A stretch of DNA of 64,000 nucleotides from Roseibium album. GTDB taxonomy: Bacteria > Pseudomonadota > Alphaproteobacteria > Rhizobiales > Stappiaceae. Location: NCBI RefSeq assembly GCF_001404515.1, contig NZ_CXWE01000003.1, positions 372,001 through 436,000 on the forward strand, read 5' to 3'. Within the stretch, counting starts at the first letter, position 1, and each line of letters opens with the position of its first letter. Under the pieces are notes generated by a model. It saw nothing but the letters and a program-made list of their open reading frames with translations, was not told the origin of the DNA and made no database searches. Shown here piece by piece: positions 17,354 through 26,630 of this stretch. Position numbers and translations under genes: made by a program.

Positions 17354-18517
17354 TCACGCCTGGGAAAAGGCAACCATGTGATTGTCCCACGAAAAGCCAG
17401 GAGGCCGCGCCAGGATCTCGGCTGGCAGGTCTGGTTCGTTGACCAAAGACAAACCGCCATTTCCGTCAGAAATCAGAAAACTACCCTGATCGATGGGCGC
17501 GACACCGCAGCCATCGGGGATCGCCTGCGCGCCAAGGAAACCGCCTGTTCCTGCGTCCCAGAATAGGGTCTGGCCGCCACGCGGTGCGGATGTGGCAATG
17601 ACATCGCCGGAAATGCTGGCGGTTACGGACCCGATGTAATTGTTCAGATTGCCTGTGAATGACGCTGGTATTTCTGTCGTATAGGGCGCTTCGTCAGGTG
17701 CGAAGACGGCAACGAGCGGCGGCGCATCAGATGCCGGCCCCTCATATTGGCCACCGACCCAGGCCCGCCCCTTTCCGTCCAGGGCCATGTGCCGCAAGGA
17801 TAATTGATGCAGGGACCTGTCCAGTTCATGTTGTCTTGCCAGATCGCCTGTTTGTACATCAACAAAGGCGATCGAGGGCGCCATGGTGGCAAGATTGAGC
17901 TTCTCTCGACCCATGTCCGGGTGCGTTTCAATGCCGCCATTTGCAATCACGAGTGTCCGTCCGTCGGACGATAGCGCGATATCGTGCGGTCCAAGACCAA
18001 AAGAACTGATTTCACCGATCCGTTTCGGCAGGTGGCCACTCACGTCGTAGACGCCCACGACCCCGCGAACGGCTCCAAAATCGTTCTCCACCGCATAAAG
18101 CAGACGGCCATCGGCCGAAAAACAGCCATGGCCATAAAAATGCCTGCCGGGTTCGGAGACAATCACGGAAGGGTCGGAGTTCTGAAAAGGTTGCACAAAC
18201 AGAGCGAACGTCCCGGGACGCCGTGCAAAGGCAACAAAACGCTGCCCGTCCGGAGAAACGGCAATACCATGACCACGTCCGGGGAGCGTTATTCTGGCAA
18301 GGATCTGTCCGTAGTCGTCCAGCAGTCCTATGCCGAAGTCACCATTGGAATTCCGGTAGGCGCTGGCAAAAAGTACAGCATCTTCGCCGTCTTTCCGCTC
18401 CAGCAGGCTTTCTGCCAGTGGCGACCGCGAAAAGGCAGGCAACGTTGCGATACCGCCCAGCGCCGTCAAGAACCCGCGGCGCGAAAACGTGTGTCGTTCA
18501 GTCGCCGTCAAGGGCAT
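17354..18517 (-). CDS. DUF1513 Tat-exported beta-propeller protein
   Basis: This 387-aa protein has a twin-arginine signal (SRRGFLTALGG) and repeated propeller turns (VSPDGQRF, FSADGRLL, LSSDGRTL). DUF1513 proteins are regularly the last member of an imelysin / diheme-oxidoreductase operon, as here. ATG 18517 overlaps the end of the upstream imelysin-like gene by 20 bases; the upstream open frame is not needed. Location is periplasmic. Molecular function is unknown, with a role in iron acquisition or storage inferred from context. Confidence 0.87.
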   Translation of the reverse strand: MPLTATERHTFSRRGFLTALGGIATLPAFSRSPLAESLLERKDGEDAVLFASAYRNSNGDFGIGLLDDYGQILARITLPGRGHGIAVSPDGQRFVAFARRPGTFALFVQPFQNSDPSVIVSEPGRHFYGHGCFSADGRLLYAVENDFGAVRGVVGVYDVSGHLPKRIGEISSFGLGPHDIALSSDGRTLVIANGGIETHPDMGREKLNLATMAPSIAFVDVQTGDLARQHELDRSLHQLSLRHMALDGKGRAWVGGQYEGPASDAPPLVAVFAPDEAPYTTEIPASFTGNLNNYIGSVTASISGDVIATSAPRGGQTLFWDAGTGGFLGAQAIPDGCGVAPIDQGSFLISDGNGGLSLVNEPDLPAEILARPPGFSWDNHMVAFSQA

Positions 18518-19574
18518 TGAACCCTCCGGCAAGTCCCAGGCCACCGGCGACACCCTGGGTCATCAGCTCCTGGATCGAGGAAAGCGTGATCAACAGGGCA
18601 GCAACCTGATTGTAACCATCGTTCTCGCTGAATGTCCTGCGCAAGGGCGGATTGAGTGCATCCAGGAAGTTCCTGGCATTCTTGAATTCAAAACCGAGCG
18701 TATCCAGTGTCCACTGATCGTCGGATGACATCATTGGTTTCAGATCCATGCTGGACAGCGCATCGTCGATACCGGCAAGCTCGCCCGTGAGGTAGACAAC
18801 CGCATTGCCCGAGCGTGAAAAGGGAAACCGGTTCGGTTTTGTTTTGTCCTTCGACTTTCCCATCGCCGGCAAAATATCCTGATCCTTGGTAATCGTGATA
18901 CCGGTTGCCAGCGAATTGAAAACGTCCTCGATGGCTTCCTTCGAAGTACGATAACGGTCATTGTCCGGCCCGGCAGACAGAAGAATTTTGCTGTAACCGT
19001 CCGGGTCGATCCAATCGGCCGAGGTGTCATGCGCAATCTTGGAAACGTTCTGCGCAATGGCGAGAGCGTACCCGCACGTGTAGTCCTTGTTGTCACTGTC
19101 ATTTCCGAGGACGACTTCCGTGTCCTTGTTGAAGGCAATCAGCTCCAGTGCAGTCAGGCTCTGAACCGCGACGCTTTTCTTGCCAAGGCGCACAGGCGAC
19201 AAAACGCTGTTGTCCGCCGCCGCATAGAGTTTTCTGATCTGCTTTTGCGCCCTGCCGCGCGGGTCAGGCCGGAAAGACAGGCGGCTTAGCCTGTCGTCTT
19301 CAAGGAGGGGACCGAACCTCAGAAACTGAATGCGTGAAAAATCACGTATGGTTTCCGAAAAGGCGGTTTGAAATCCAAGGACGTTTGCCTCGGTTGCCTC
19401 GATGCAGATGGCTGAAACGGCATTGGGCAGTTTTCCGGCGCTTTCAGAAAAATCGGCTGCCGCCGGGCGAAAATAGCCCGAAATGATATTTTCAAGCGGT
19501 GCGTTGAAATCAGCTGCTTGCGATGGAACCGCAAGAAGGATCGCAGCAATTCCCAGGACCAGGTTTTTCATCAA
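18498..19574 (-). CDS. Imelysin-family lipoprotein-like protein (second copy)
   Basis: This 358-aa protein has a signal peptide (cleavage after about VPSQAA) and the imelysin-like stretch IQFLRFGPLLEDDRLSRLSF, typical of the second imelysin in diheme oxidase operons. The classical HxxE of M75 enzymes is not evident here, so peptidase activity is doubtful. Its start overlaps the stop of the diheme oxidoreductase (TGATGA), and its end overlaps the DUF1513 gene, so the three are probably co-translated. Confidence 0.85.
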   Translation of the reverse strand: MMKNLVLGIAAILLAVPSQAADFNAPLENIISGYFRPAAADFSESAGKLPNAVSAICIEATEANVLGFQTAFSETIRDFSRIQFLRFGPLLEDDRLSRLSFRPDPRGRAQKQIRKLYAAADNSVLSPVRLGKKSVAVQSLTALELIAFNKDTEVVLGNDSDNKDYTCGYALAIAQNVSKIAHDTSADWIDPDGYSKILLSAGPDNDRYRTSKEAIEDVFNSLATGITITKDQDILPAMGKSKDKTKPNRFPFSRSGNAVVYLTGELAGIDDALSSMDLKPMMSSDDQWTLDTLGFEFKNARNFLDALNPPLRRTFSENDGYNQVAALLITLSSIQELMTQGVAGGLGLAGGFNALDGD

Positions 19575-21109
19575 AGAGACTCCAAGAAACGGATCAGCGC
19601 CTGTCGATTTTCCGGCGGCATTGCAACAACAGTATCACGTGCCGCCTGTGCTTCGCCGCCATGCCACAGAACGGCTTCCAGAAGATTGCGTGCCCGTCCG
19701 TCGTGCAGGAACCTTGTATGGTTGTTTACCGTCTCGGTCAGGCCGATGCCCCAGAGCGGCGGCGTCCGCCATTCCCGTCCGTTTGCATCACCCACAGGGC
19801 GATTGTCAGCAAGACCCTCGCCCATATCATGCAGAAGAAGGTCCGTATATGGCCAGATCAGCTGGAACCTGTGCGCCGGGTTTGCGGCATTTCTTCCTGT
19901 TACATATTTTGGCTGATGGCATTTGGCGCAACCCGTTTCGTAAAAGACCTGCTTGCCCTTCAGGACGACCGGATCGTCAACATCGCGCCGCATCGGCACT
20001 GCGAGGTTTTCCGAATAGAAAGTCACAAGATCCATGACAGGATCAGGGGCCTCGGAAACGCCGAGCGTCACCTGCTCGCCATGCGGCAAGGCTCTGCATT
20101 CGGTTTGCAATTCCGTGCAATCGCCGTAGTTGTCGGGCCGGTCCGGCGTGCTGATGCCGATATCGCCGGAAAATGCACCCGCCGTCTGGGTCCGGATAGA
20201 GGGGTTCGATGCCTTCCAGCCGAACCGGCCAATGGTGAACTCATCGGTTTCCGGATCACGCACGCGGCTGATCCTGCCTGAAACGCCATCCCCATCGAGA
20301 TCCTCCGGATCCGCAAGCCTCTCCAAGTCGCCAGGGTGGATGGCTTGAAGAAGGCCAAGCCCGATCATCGGCGGCGCAACACGGGGGGAAATCATGGTGT
20401 CGGGATGCATGTCACCAAATCCGAGATCGCGGATCTGGTAGACGGGTTTTTGAAGAATGGCTGTCTCACCGCCATTCATGTGAACTTCGATGTCTTGCGT
20501 TCCGATATCGAACCGTCCTTCGCCGGGAAGGCCCTGCACAGCAAAGGCCTGGAACTGACCGCCATAGACCGGTTCCGGAACACGCAGGATTTTCCGCGCC
20601 GACAGGGCCAGTTGCTGTTCTTCCGTCTGAGGCGGAATTGAAAGACGCAGGAACAGCGAAACCGCTTCATCCCCCGGACGTGGCGGACGGCCCCGGCCGT
20701 CCTTCAGATGGCAACCCTGACAGGAGCGCGCATTGTAGAGCGGTCCAAGACCGTCTGAGGCGCGTGTCGACGAGGGCGAAGAAGTCCAGAGTTTCTTGAA
20801 AAGCCCGTTTCCGACCTTGAAATCGTGCTGCTCTTCGAACGTCAGGTTGGCATTCGAGTGCGAAAATGCATCCCGATTTGGGCGGCGGGTAGAGGTGCCG
20901 GCTCCGCCCTGCATCGGCTCGAACGGTTCGGGCGCTTCAAAATCGGCAGGCGCCGAGAGTATGTTCGCGATCCTGGCCCTGTCTTTCTCCGACAGGTCGT
21001 CGCGGTGGGAAAACGGATCCCCTGCAGCGACAGGATTGACTGCAAGAAAAACACACAAAACAGCGCTCTTGGCGGCGTTCGACCGAAGGGCCAGCCTCAT
21101 AAATCGCAT
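19571..21109 (-). CDS. Diheme c-type cytochrome oxidoreductase (DUF1111)
   Basis: This 512-aa periplasmic protein has a signal peptide and two CxxCH haem sites, CQGCH (about residue 130) and CAKCH (about residue 395), in the arrangement of MauG-related 'thiol oxidoreductases'. Homologues occur beside imelysins in iron-regulated operons of many Proteobacteria, and the neighbourhood here is the same. It may handle redox of iron or copper during uptake, which is inference. The 3' end overlaps the second imelysin gene. Confidence 0.9.
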   Translation of the reverse strand: MRFMRLALRSNAAKSAVLCVFLAVNPVAAGDPFSHRDDLSEKDRARIANILSAPADFEAPEPFEPMQGGAGTSTRRPNRDAFSHSNANLTFEEQHDFKVGNGLFKKLWTSSPSSTRASDGLGPLYNARSCQGCHLKDGRGRPPRPGDEAVSLFLRLSIPPQTEEQQLALSARKILRVPEPVYGGQFQAFAVQGLPGEGRFDIGTQDIEVHMNGGETAILQKPVYQIRDLGFGDMHPDTMISPRVAPPMIGLGLLQAIHPGDLERLADPEDLDGDGVSGRISRVRDPETDEFTIGRFGWKASNPSIRTQTAGAFSGDIGISTPDRPDNYGDCTELQTECRALPHGEQVTLGVSEAPDPVMDLVTFYSENLAVPMRRDVDDPVVLKGKQVFYETGCAKCHQPKYVTGRNAANPAHRFQLIWPYTDLLLHDMGEGLADNRPVGDANGREWRTPPLWGIGLTETVNNHTRFLHDGRARNLLEAVLWHGGEAQAARDTVVAMPPENRQALIRFLESL

Positions 21110-21186
21110 CCTGATTGTGACCTGCGAGCCCCAATTCGCAGATAGAAAAGCGTCAGGCGGCCCGAGAGCCGCCTGACGAGATTTGC

Positions 21187-22449
21187 TTATTCGAAAACCG
21201 CGCCCGGGTTGTCAAGGCTGTCGGAACCTTCAAACGCGACTTCGTCCAGACCGAGCACTTTTACGACGCGTTCGATGGACGCCGTCTGATCGACCAGAGC
21301 GTCGACGGCGGCCTGCACAACGGCGTTGCCCTCGTCGTTGCCTTCACCAATCATCTGGTCATAGGCTTCACCACCTTCGGCCCGCGCCTTCATGACCTCG
21401 AACGCAGCCAGCGTCGCGTCGAGCTTTGCCTTCATCTCGTCGGCAAGTGCCGGATCCTTCGCCGCGAGAATGTCAGCGAGCGAAGCACCTGAAACATCGT
21501 TGCCAAGCGGGCTTGAATACGAACCGAAGTAGACGTTTCGGATACCGATGACATCATTGAGGTGCGACATGTGGGTGTTGTCGGCGAAGCAGTCATGCTC
21601 TTCCTCCGGATCATGCAGCAGAAGGCCGAGTTTGATGCGTTCCCCGGCAAGTTCACCGTAGGAAAGCGACCCCATACCGGTCAGGATCGTCGCAAGACCG
21701 CCGTTTTCTCCCTTGGCTGCCAGCTCTTCACGTGCCGCTCCGCCAGGCGCCCAGGCGGCTGCCATTTCTTCAAGATCGGAAATCAGAAGGTCGGTGACTG
21801 CTCGCAGGTATTGGACCCGCCGCTCACAATTCCCGCCGGTGCAGTTGGCCGGATCGAAGTCCGTCGCGGGACGGGAACCGGCCCCGGCGTCGGTGCCGTT
21901 CAGATCCTGACCCCACAGCATGAATTCGACAGCGTGATAACCGGTGACCACGTTGGCCTCGACTTCACCGGCTTCCTGAAGCTGGTCAGCCAGCAAAGAC
22001 GCGGTAATATTGCTCGCATCGATTGTTTCGCCACCGGCCTTGAGGGACGGATTGGCAATCAGGTTGGCCGCATAGAACGGGTTTTCTTCTGAATCTTCAC
22101 CATAGGACGCGTCAACATAGTCGATCAGGCCTTCGTCGAGCGGCCACGCATTTACCTTGCCTTCCCAATCATCGACGATCGCGTTGCCGAAACGGTAGGC
22201 TTCGGTCTGCTGGTAGGGATTGCGCGCTTCGATCCACGCAGAGCGTGCGTCTTCCAGGTTTGCCTCGGTCGGCTCATCGAGGAACTTGTCGATAGCAGCC
22301 TTCAGCGTCTTTGCCGTTGCAAGGGAATCGGCATAGCTCGCCTGGGCAATATCGCCGTAATTCGACAGGACATCAGACGGCGCCGCTGCCATTGCAGGCG
22401 TGACAAACAGGGCCGTAGCCGTCAGCAGGCCAAACTTGAGTGATTTCAT
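21187..22449 (-). CDS. Imelysin / iron-regulated protein A (M75)
   Basis: This 420-aa periplasmic protein has a signal peptide ending at AMAAA and the M75 signature HxxE in GYHAVEFMLWGQDL, plus AYRFGNAIVDDWEGKVNAWP, as in IrpA/ICMP proteins. It is the first gene of a four-gene block (then diheme oxidoreductase, imelysin-like, DUF1513). A sequence close to the Irr-binding ICE lies about 155 bases upstream, which fits iron control. Members bind iron or cleave peptides; the exact role is not settled. Confidence 0.92.
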   Translation of the reverse strand: MKSLKFGLLTATALFVTPAMAAAPSDVLSNYGDIAQASYADSLATAKTLKAAIDKFLDEPTEANLEDARSAWIEARNPYQQTEAYRFGNAIVDDWEGKVNAWPLDEGLIDYVDASYGEDSEENPFYAANLIANPSLKAGGETIDASNITASLLADQLQEAGEVEANVVTGYHAVEFMLWGQDLNGTDAGAGSRPATDFDPANCTGGNCERRVQYLRAVTDLLISDLEEMAAAWAPGGAAREELAAKGENGGLATILTGMGSLSYGELAGERIKLGLLLHDPEEEHDCFADNTHMSHLNDVIGIRNVYFGSYSSPLGNDVSGASLADILAAKDPALADEMKAKLDATLAAFEVMKARAEGGEAYDQMIGEGNDEGNAVVQAAVDALVDQTASIERVVKVLGLDEVAFEGSDSLDNPGAVFE

Positions 22450-22758
22450 GGGTCCACCCCCTTTTCAATGCAATCGGGACCGCGAACGCCACCCCGTTTT
22501 TGCAATTACAAAAATTTAAACAACGCCAGCGGGCGTCGACAGCCTGTCGGTCAAACCATTTCCTGAAGCATAGTGTCAAGTTTAAAATCAAGAAAAATCA
22601 ATAGTTTAGAAAGATTCCAAAAAGTTGACTCGAAAATACCGGATTAAATCCCCACCTGACACGCTTAAAGGTATCAACAACTCTTTGATGCCAAAGTGGG
22701 AATGGTATAGCTATTTAAGGAAGGCAAGCAGGGATGCCGGAAACAGGAAAACCAAGAC
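22450..22758. other. Intergenic control region between imelysin operon and terB-like gene
   Basis: This 309-base region separates divergent genes and holds no coding sequence that I can support. It is AT-rich between 22500 and 22660 and carries the Irr-box-like element. Either neighbour could be controlled from it. Confidence 0.6.
22605..22621. promoter_or_regulatory. Irr-type iron control element (ICE)
   Basis: TTTAGAA-AGA-TTCCAAA differs by one base from the rhizobial ICE consensus TTTAGAA-N3-TTCTAAA, bound by Irr when haem and iron are scarce. It lies 156 bases upstream of the imelysin start and 138 bases upstream of the terB-like gene. The imelysin operon is the likelier target by function. 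Confidence 0.7.
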
Positions 22759-23235
22759 ATGCTGAATGCGCTGAAAAGCTTTGTCCGGGAAATCACATTT
22801 GGTGACGACGGCAAGAAGAAGTTCGCAGAAGACGACAAGCGTTTGGCTGCGGCTGCCCTGTTGTTTCACCTGATCGATATCGACGGCATCATCGAGGAAA
22901 GCGAAAGCACGAAACTTCGCGAGATTCTGCAAAGTCACTACGACCTGTCCGACAAGGAAACGACGGAACTGATCGCCGCTGCCAAGCAGCGAGACGAAGA
23001 GGCCGTCGACCTTTATGGTTTCACGTCCGTATTGAAACGGACGGCCGACGAGACAGAGCGCCTCGCGATCGTCGAGATGATGTGGGAGATCGTTTACGCG
23101 GACGGCCACGTCCACGAGTTTGAAGACAATACAATCTGGCGTGTCGCCGAACTTCTGGGAGTTTCAACGCGAGATCGCATGACGCTCCGGCACAAGGTTG
23201 CGCAAACTGCACCTGAAGAAACGGACAGCGAGTAG
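22759..23235 (+). CDS. TerB-like protein
   Basis: This 158-aa soluble protein belongs to the TerB / DjlA-N-like family: two helical repeats with acidic loops (FHLIDIDGIIEESE and EIVYADGHVHEFED) typical of this fold. There are no tellurite-resistance neighbours. In Alphaproteobacteria such stand-alone proteins are common and uncharacterised. It is divergent from the imelysin operon. Confidence 0.85.
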   Translation: MLNALKSFVREITFGDDGKKKFAEDDKRLAAAALLFHLIDIDGIIEESESTKLREILQSHYDLSDKETTELIAAAKQRDEEAVDLYGFTSVLKRTADETERLAIVEMMWEIVYADGHVHEFEDNTIWRVAELLGVSTRDRMTLRHKVAQTAPEETDSE

Positions 23236-23341
23236 CAATCCGGTCTCGAATCCGGGCGACCAACGATAGCCGGGGAAATTTCATTGAACAGTTGTTGGAG
23301 CGGGGGTCGATTTTTTTGGCGGGCTCCCTCATATTTGTCTT

Positions 23342-24097
23342 ATGAGATTTGAACGCGCTCCAGCCGGTAACTGTCCCAAGGTCCTCATTGTCCTCCACCA
23401 GGAAGCCTCCTCACCCGGCCGTGTCGGAATGGAACTTGTCAAACGCGGCTTCACACTGGATATCCGAAAACCCCGTTTCGGTGACACGCTGCCTGACACC
23501 ATGGCCGGGCATGCCGGTGCTGTGATATTTGGTGGTCCGATGAGCGCCAACGATCCCGATGCTTTCGTTCACAAGGAAATTGACTGGATCAAGGTACCGC
23601 TGAAGGAGGAAAAACCTTTTCTCGGTATCTGTCTCGGGGCCCAGATGATGGTCAGGCACCTGGGTGGCACGGTCGCCGGTCACAGGGACGAACTTGTCGA
23701 GATCGGCTATTACCCCTTGTCGCCGACAAGCACCGGCAAAACAATGATGGACTGGCCGAAAAAGGTTTATCAGTGGCACCGGGAAGGTTTTGACTGTCCG
23801 GGTGGAGCTGAATTGCTGGCTTCTGGCCCGACGTACCCCAATCAGGCCATTCGTGTCGGACCGGCCGCTTACGGCATCCAGTTTCATCCGGAATTGACTC
23901 ACCAGATGATGGTCAAATGGACCACAAAGGCAGCGCCGCGCATGGAACTGCCCGGAGCTCAGCAACGCCGCGATCACTTCGCCGGCCGCTTCATCCACGA
24001 TCCTGCCGTCAGGAAATGGCTCGACGATTTTCTGGATCTCTGGATCGGGACAGCACAAGCGCCGGTTATGCACGCCCAGATGAGAGCGGCGGAATGA
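23342..24097 (+). CDS. Class I glutamine amidotransferase
   Basis: This 251-aa protein has the GATase triad: C97 in LGICLGAQ, H182 and E184 in GIQFHPELT. There is no fused synthetase domain. It resembles stand-alone GMP-synthase-like amidotransferases, some of which are gamma-glutamyl hydrolases. It ends 31 bases before the convergent DUF1254 gene. The acceptor substrate cannot be told from sequence. Confidence 0.88.
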   Translation: MRFERAPAGNCPKVLIVLHQEASSPGRVGMELVKRGFTLDIRKPRFGDTLPDTMAGHAGAVIFGGPMSANDPDAFVHKEIDWIKVPLKEEKPFLGICLGAQMMVRHLGGTVAGHRDELVEIGYYPLSPTSTGKTMMDWPKKVYQWHREGFDCPGGAELLASGPTYPNQAIRVGPAAYGIQFHPELTHQMMVKWTTKAAPRMELPGAQQRRDHFAGRFIHDPAVRKWLDDFLDLWIGTAQAPVMHAQMRAAE

Positions 24098-24128
24098 TCC
24101 GCCACCAACTGGTTGCCGGTCTGCGCAT

Positions 24129-25694
24129 CTAGTCTGCGGAAACGATTTCTCCAGGCCGCCAGGTTTTCTCGAACCAGGGTTCCTCCGGTCCGTACAGACG
24201 CAGGATGGCAAACCATCCCTTGTTCGCGATGGTCTGGATCCAGTTCTGCTGCTTCCCTGACGGCGCTTCGGGACCGAAGTAAAGCGTTACTGATCCGTCG
24301 TCGTTGACGGCCAGATCATCACGTTGATTGTTCTTGCTCGGGAACGGCTGACCGGTCTGAAGCTCGGAGCGGGTCTGAGGGTCATAGATAACGACCGACC
24401 AGAAGTCTTTCGCAGGAACGTCGGCCGGTATGGTGAGCGAGTAGGTTTTGGAGCCATCCAGGAATTCCCCCACGCTATCCGTGACATTCAGGGCGTATTG
24501 CGAACCTTTGCCCGGGAGCTTCAGAACCATTGCCGGCGTGTTGACGGTTGCCATGTAGAAGAACATCGTTCGGGCATCCAGATACCGCCCACCGTTGCCC
24601 TCGTCACGCAGCCACTGCCAGTTACTGCCTATGAAAGCGGTATACCAGCCACTGTTTTCATACAGATAGGCAGTCTTGTCGCGTGGTTTCAGCCAGATCG
24701 ATCGGGCGGTGGCATTTCCTATGGCGACCGCCTCCGTCAGAATTTGCTTCATACGCTCATCAGGATCGAAGGCTTTGCCCCTTTCGATCCCGATCGCGGC
24801 CGCAAGACCACGCAGTTCGGGATCGAATGTCGATATCGGCTCTTTCTGGATTACCGTATTCAGTTCGTTGTAGAACTCGAACGTATTGGCGTGAATGGTA
24901 TTGAACGCCTTCCTGGAAACATTGATGAATTCCATCTCTGGTGGTGCGGATCTGTCACGAAGAGGGTAGATCTTCAGGCCGGTCCGATAGGCTTTGACAG
25001 CCGCATCGGTCTTGCCGTCGACAAGGAACCCGCGGGCGATGAACCAATTGATGTAACTGGTCGATTTCGAAACGAAGTAGGTTTCACCCTCGACCTCCGC
25101 CTTGTATCCGCCGACCGGCGGCGCAAGATCGCCCTCATAGTCGGGCGGCAATATGAGGTATTTCCCGCCCTCTCCCTTGTCGGGGCCCGGCACGCCCATG
25201 TCGGTAACAAATCTGAAATAGGCATCATTGACCGTCGTCGGCCCCTGACCCTTCGGAATCTCGATGACGACCGGACCGTCGCGCTGCAGATCCAGAATGG
25301 TCGAACCATAGACCGTGTCGGTGTTGCCGGTCAGAAACAACGGATTTGAGTCCATCAAATCCTCAAACACCGCAAACTTGTTTGCGGCATCGACACCGAC
25401 TTCGACCATCCCTCTTCGGATACCCTCTATGGAAGTCGCGGGTATGAAATTCAGAAAAACCTCGACACCGCGCATGAAGTCGAGTGTGTCAAACATCAGG
25501 GCACTGGTTTCGGGTGTCGGTCGTCCATCGACGAATTTTAGGGTACCGAAGCGCGTTTCCACTTCATCCGGGGTCAGGATGTCTTCCGGGATCGGCGTAT
25601 TGTAGTTCGGAAGGTCGACTTTGTTTTCAGACGCCAGCCCAAACTGGACTTGAAGGAGAACAAACGCAGTAAAAAACAATAAGGAATTCTTCAT
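24129..25694 (-). CDS. DUF1254/DUF1214 secreted protein
   Basis: This 521-aa protein has a signal peptide (MKNSLLFFTAF to about GLAS), then a DUF1254 domain (NTDTVYGSTILDLQ, VVIEIPKG) and a C-terminal DUF1214 domain (FWSVVIYDPQTRSEL). The family is common in marine bacteria and the function is unknown. ATG 25694 begins the signal peptide; an upstream in-frame ATG lacks one. It is followed on the same strand by the cytochrome P460 gene upstream at 25842, which it may or may not share a transcript with. Confidence 0.88.
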   Translation of the reverse strand: MKNSLLFFTAFVLLQVQFGLASENKVDLPNYNTPIPEDILTPDEVETRFGTLKFVDGRPTPETSALMFDTLDFMRGVEVFLNFIPATSIEGIRRGMVEVGVDAANKFAVFEDLMDSNPLFLTGNTDTVYGSTILDLQRDGPVVIEIPKGQGPTTVNDAYFRFVTDMGVPGPDKGEGGKYLILPPDYEGDLAPPVGGYKAEVEGETYFVSKSTSYINWFIARGFLVDGKTDAAVKAYRTGLKIYPLRDRSAPPEMEFINVSRKAFNTIHANTFEFYNELNTVIQKEPISTFDPELRGLAAAIGIERGKAFDPDERMKQILTEAVAIGNATARSIWLKPRDKTAYLYENSGWYTAFIGSNWQWLRDEGNGGRYLDARTMFFYMATVNTPAMVLKLPGKGSQYALNVTDSVGEFLDGSKTYSLTIPADVPAKDFWSVVIYDPQTRSELQTGQPFPSKNNQRDDLAVNDDGSVTLYFGPEAPSGKQQNWIQTIANKGWFAILRLYGPEEPWFEKTWRPGEIVSAD

Positions 25695-25841
25695 GACGGG
25701 CTCCCGGATCGAGGCGAACACACAAAGGTGTTCACCTCGGAGACTGGAGAGTTTCCCGCAGAAGTCAATCAAAACGCTACGTTAGCTTGCAAGGGCAAGA
25801 TCCTTTGCCTCACCCTTGCGACTGCGTGAAACAGGCCCTGC

Positions 25842-26438
25842 CTATTTGATCCTGGCGTCTTCTACCGGATATCCAAGACCGCCTTGCTCGCCGAAATTCT
25901 CAAGATGGCACTCGCTGCAGGCTGTGAACACGTTGACTGCTTGCGGCGATCCGTTGGGCGCGACCATCATGTAGTACCAGTCATCGGTCTTGGGCGATTT
26001 TCCGGCCGCGACCTTTTCCATGAGGAACAGCGGTCCCTTGGTAACCTTGCCGTCGTCATCGATCGCAAAGGATTCCTTGGCGATTTGGGTTCCCGCCGGA
26101 ATGGAAACATTTTCCGGCTTGTACTTCAGATACTCGTCGGCACCGATGGAATTCACGTAGGTCACCAGAAACCTGCCACCGTGAAAGCCGGGTGCTGCCG
26201 GAAATGCACTTGCTTTGGTCCAGCCCGGATAATCCTTCACGAACGCTTCCGGTATCCAGCGTTTCGAGCCCTTCTGGTATCCGGCCTGCAGATCAGACTT
26301 CAGACAATCATAGACCGCCTCGGCTTCATCGCCGGTCAACTCGTAACCCGGCTTGTTTACATCGCAAGCCGCATAGGCGGATGTCGTGAAAACAAGGGAT
26401 GCGATTGCACCTCCCAGCCAAACAGGTAGCTTCCTCAT
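25842..26438 (-). CDS. Cytochrome P460 family protein
   Basis: This 198-aa periplasmic protein has a signal peptide (cleavage after AYA, near residue 23) and one haem c site, CSECH, at about 174-178. The P460 domain sequence (GFHGGRFLVTYVN) precedes it. Family members oxidise hydroxylamine or detoxify NO, or are dihaem peroxidase partners; the Lys that cross-links haem in true P460s cannot be assigned by eye. It lies upstream of DUF1254 with a 147-base gap. Confidence 0.85.
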   Translation of the reverse strand: MRKLPVWLGGAIASLVFTTSAYAACDVNKPGYELTGDEAEAVYDCLKSDLQAGYQKGSKRWIPEAFVKDYPGWTKASAFPAAPGFHGGRFLVTYVNSIGADEYLKYKPENVSIPAGTQIAKESFAIDDDGKVTKGPLFLMEKVAAGKSPKTDDWYYMMVAPNGSPQAVNVFTACSECHLENFGEQGGLGYPVEDARIK

Positions 26439-26594
26439 TGTTCTCTCCCTAAGCTAACGCCTTTGATCAAAGACGTGGCCACGGAAGCTTCAAGCTTTGG
26501 AGAGCCTGTTTACAACTCACATGAATGGTGATGAGTCGTGATTTGGCGTGATCGACACTGTTTTAGCAATTGATAACAAGTAACTAGAAAGCAA

Positions 26595-26612
26595 ATCGCA
26601 CCAATGTGCGAT
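26595..26612 (-). terminator. Hairpin after pyruvate carboxylase gene
   Basis: ATCGCAC-CAAT-GTGCGAT is a perfect 7-bp stem, 19 bases past the pyc stop on the minus strand. A T-rich stretch (TTTGCTTTCT) follows on that strand. Confidence 0.45.
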
Positions 26613-26630
26613 CTGCTCACCTTTTCTCGA

